Origin: Verrucomicrobiales bacterium
Lineage (GTDB): Bacteria > Verrucomicrobiota > Verrucomicrobiia > Limisphaerales > UBA9464
Direction: 5' to 3'
DNA length: 7,097 bases
Assembly: GCA_003445095.1 (NCBI GenBank)
Contig: DLVS01000469.1
Coordinates: forward strand, 1-7,097
A program made the position numbers and the translations under genes. How positions within the stretch are numbered: the first letter of the stretch is position 1; the number at the start of each line of letters is the position of its first letter. Positions 6,126 through 7,097 of the stretch are shown here, in pieces. The notes below the pieces were generated by a model. It did not search any database, had not been told where the DNA came from, and saw nothing but the letters and a program-made list of their open reading frames with translations.

Positions 6126-6145
6126 GGAGAGTTGCATCACTCTCC
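6126..6145. repeat. Inverted repeat in the leader of the Cu+ ATPase gene
   Basis: GGAGAGT-TGCATC-ACTCTCC: perfect 7-base arms around a 6-base centre containing TGCA, ending 18 bases before the ATPase ATG. It could be a regulator site or an RNA hairpin in the 5' leader. It does not match the CueR operator layout I know. The GGAG in the left arm is too far from the ATG (about 35 bases) to act as a ribosome binding site. Confidence 0.35.
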
Positions 6146-6163
6146 ACCGGCAAACACAGAGTC

Positions 6164-7097
6164 ATGAACAAGCCAAAACCTGAGACCAAAGATCCAATCT
6201 GCGGAATGACCGTTCAGGAAGCAACCGCACTCCATGCCGAACGCGACGGAAGGAACTTCTATTTTTGCAGCGACCACTGTCGGCAGAAGTTTCTCCAGCA
6301 AGCCAAAGCGACGACCACGGCTTTAGAGCCGGTTGAACGAGAGAAGGACAGTTGTGCGGACGCGCCCGCACGGGACCAACACGGAGAGCCACATCGTGAG
6401 CACGGACCGTCATCCGAAGGGACCTCCGCTACCCGTGCGGTGGTCACTGCCGAAACCAACGCCAAAGAGCCATCGTGTTGCGGCGGACATGGAACGACGG
6501 GCGCGGTGAAGCCCGCAGCGACCGCGCAGTATTTCTGCCCGATGTGCCCCGGCGTGGAATCGGACACGCCCGGCGACTGTCCGAAGTGCGGCATGGCCCT
6601 GGAGCGCAATCCAGCGTGGAAGCCTGCGGCCAACGTCATTTATACTTGCCCAATGCACCCGGAGGTCGAGCAGGACCATCCGGGTGACTGCCCCAAATGC
6701 GGCATGACGCTGGAACCGAAGACGGTCAGCACCGCGGTTGGCGACCATGACGCCTCCGAACTGGACGACATGACGCGACGGTTCTGGATTGGTGCGGCGC
6801 TGACGCTGCCGGTTTTCGTGGTAGCGATGGCGCATCTCCTCCCGTCGCTCTCCCACCAAAACTGGCTCGACAGCGACGTTTCACGCTGGATGCAGTTTGC
6901 GTTCTCAACGCCCGTGGTGCTCTGGGCGGGGTGGCCATTCTTTCGCCGCGGGTGGCGCTCACTCGTCACCGTCCAGTTCAACATGTGGACGCTGATCATG
7001 ATCGGCGTTGGGGCGGCGTTCGCCTTCAGCGTGGTTGCGATTCTGGCGCCCGGGATTTTTCCGGCATCGATGCGCTCGCATACCAAGGTCGCCATCT
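6164..7097 (+). CDS. copA: CopA-type P1B Cu+ ATPase, N-terminal part, with YHS and two heavy-metal-binding modules
   Basis: The frame opens at ATG 6164 and is still open at the window end, giving 311 residues, roughly a third of a usual ATPase of this type. Order: a YHS domain (~8-45; DPICGM at 10-15, FYFCSDHC at 32-39); a Cys/His-rich linker (about 60-112, including SCCGGHG at 104-110); metal-binding module 1 (YFCPMCPGV at 123-131, GDCPKCGM at 137-144); module 2 (YTCPMHPEV at 160-168, GDCPKCGM at 174-181); then membrane helices at about 206-228, 243-260 and 272-297, including QFNMWTLIMIGVGAAFAFSV, a segment characteristic of Cu+ pumps. The CPC ion-binding helix and the phosphorylated DKTGT loop lie outside the window, so metal specificity rests on family resemblance. 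By family it exports Cu+ from cytoplasm to periplasm using ATP, feeding the oxidase and efflux system encoded to the left. No Shine-Dalgarno is visible. The symbol is by similarity. Confidence 0.93.
   Translation, partial: MNKPKPETKDPICGMTVQEATALHAERDGRNFYFCSDHCRQKFLQQAKATTTALEPVEREKDSCADAPARDQHGEPHREHGPSSEGTSATRAVVTAETNAKEPSCCGGHGTTGAVKPAATAQYFCPMCPGVESDTPGDCPKCGMALERNPAWKPAANVIYTCPMHPEVEQDHPGDCPKCGMTLEPKTVSTAVGDHDASELDDMTRRFWIGAALTLPVFVVAMAHLLPSLSHQNWLDSDVSRWMQFAFSTPVVLWAGWPFFRRGWRSLVTVQFNMWTLIMIGVGAAFAFSVVAILAPGIFPASMRSHTKVAI

Noticed and set aside
1..7097. Searched for CRISPR arrays, tRNA/rRNA genes, transposases and insertion-sequence ends
   Set aside because: No regularly spaced repeats, RNA gene motifs or transposase-like frames were seen by eye. 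The only mobile-looking signature is the junction near 755, which lacks element ends.

Overview
The window joins two unrelated kinds of DNA. Bases 1 to about 755 are AT-rich (bases 541-600 are 18/60 G+C by hand count) and read like a Bacteroidota genome. They hold the start of a P1-family (DmpA/S58) peptidase and, just upstream of it, an NTF2-like (DUF4440/SnoaL-type) domain, both on the minus strand. From about 760 to the right end the DNA is GC-rich (bases 841-900 are 37/60 G+C) and reads as one copper-resistance locus. Its protein style (YHS plus paired CPMxPxV modules, Tat-exported multicopper oxidases, almost no Shine-Dalgarno sequences) suggests Verrucomicrobiota or a related PVC lineage. 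That assignment is inference from remembered family resemblance, not a search.

Copper part, minus strand, read right to left: a 142-residue exported Cys-rich protein of unknown function (4591-5019); a 205-base gap with a likely terminator; a 77-residue lipoprotein (4152-4385) whose stop overlaps the start of a TolC/CusC-like outer-membrane lipoprotein (2707-4155); 6 bases later a complete Tat-exported multicopper oxidase (1231-2700); and 51 bases later the first ~142 residues of a second Tat-exported multicopper oxidase. That second oxidase is cut off at 750-760 and continues in frame into the NTF2-like domain. Plus strand: a 165-residue exported protein with three CxxC pairs (5489-5986), a hairpin terminator (6020-6039), and the N-terminal 311 residues of a CopA-type P1B Cu+ ATPase with a YHS domain and two heavy-metal-binding modules (6164 to the window end).

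Together the genes describe copper detoxification in a double-membrane cell. The ATPase moves Cu+ from cytoplasm to periplasm, the oxidases convert Cu+ to less toxic Cu2+ there, and the TolC-like channel exports metal across the outer membrane, normally with RND partners (CusA/CusB) that are absent here. The small Cys-rich exported proteins and the small lipoprotein are candidate periplasmic copper-handling accessories. No regulator is visible, but a 16-base perfect inverted repeat lies in the divergent intergenic region.

The most important caution is the junction near 755. It cuts both flanking genes mid-domain and coincides with a sharp composition change, so it is most simply a chimeric assembly join. 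A real recombination event is the alternative.
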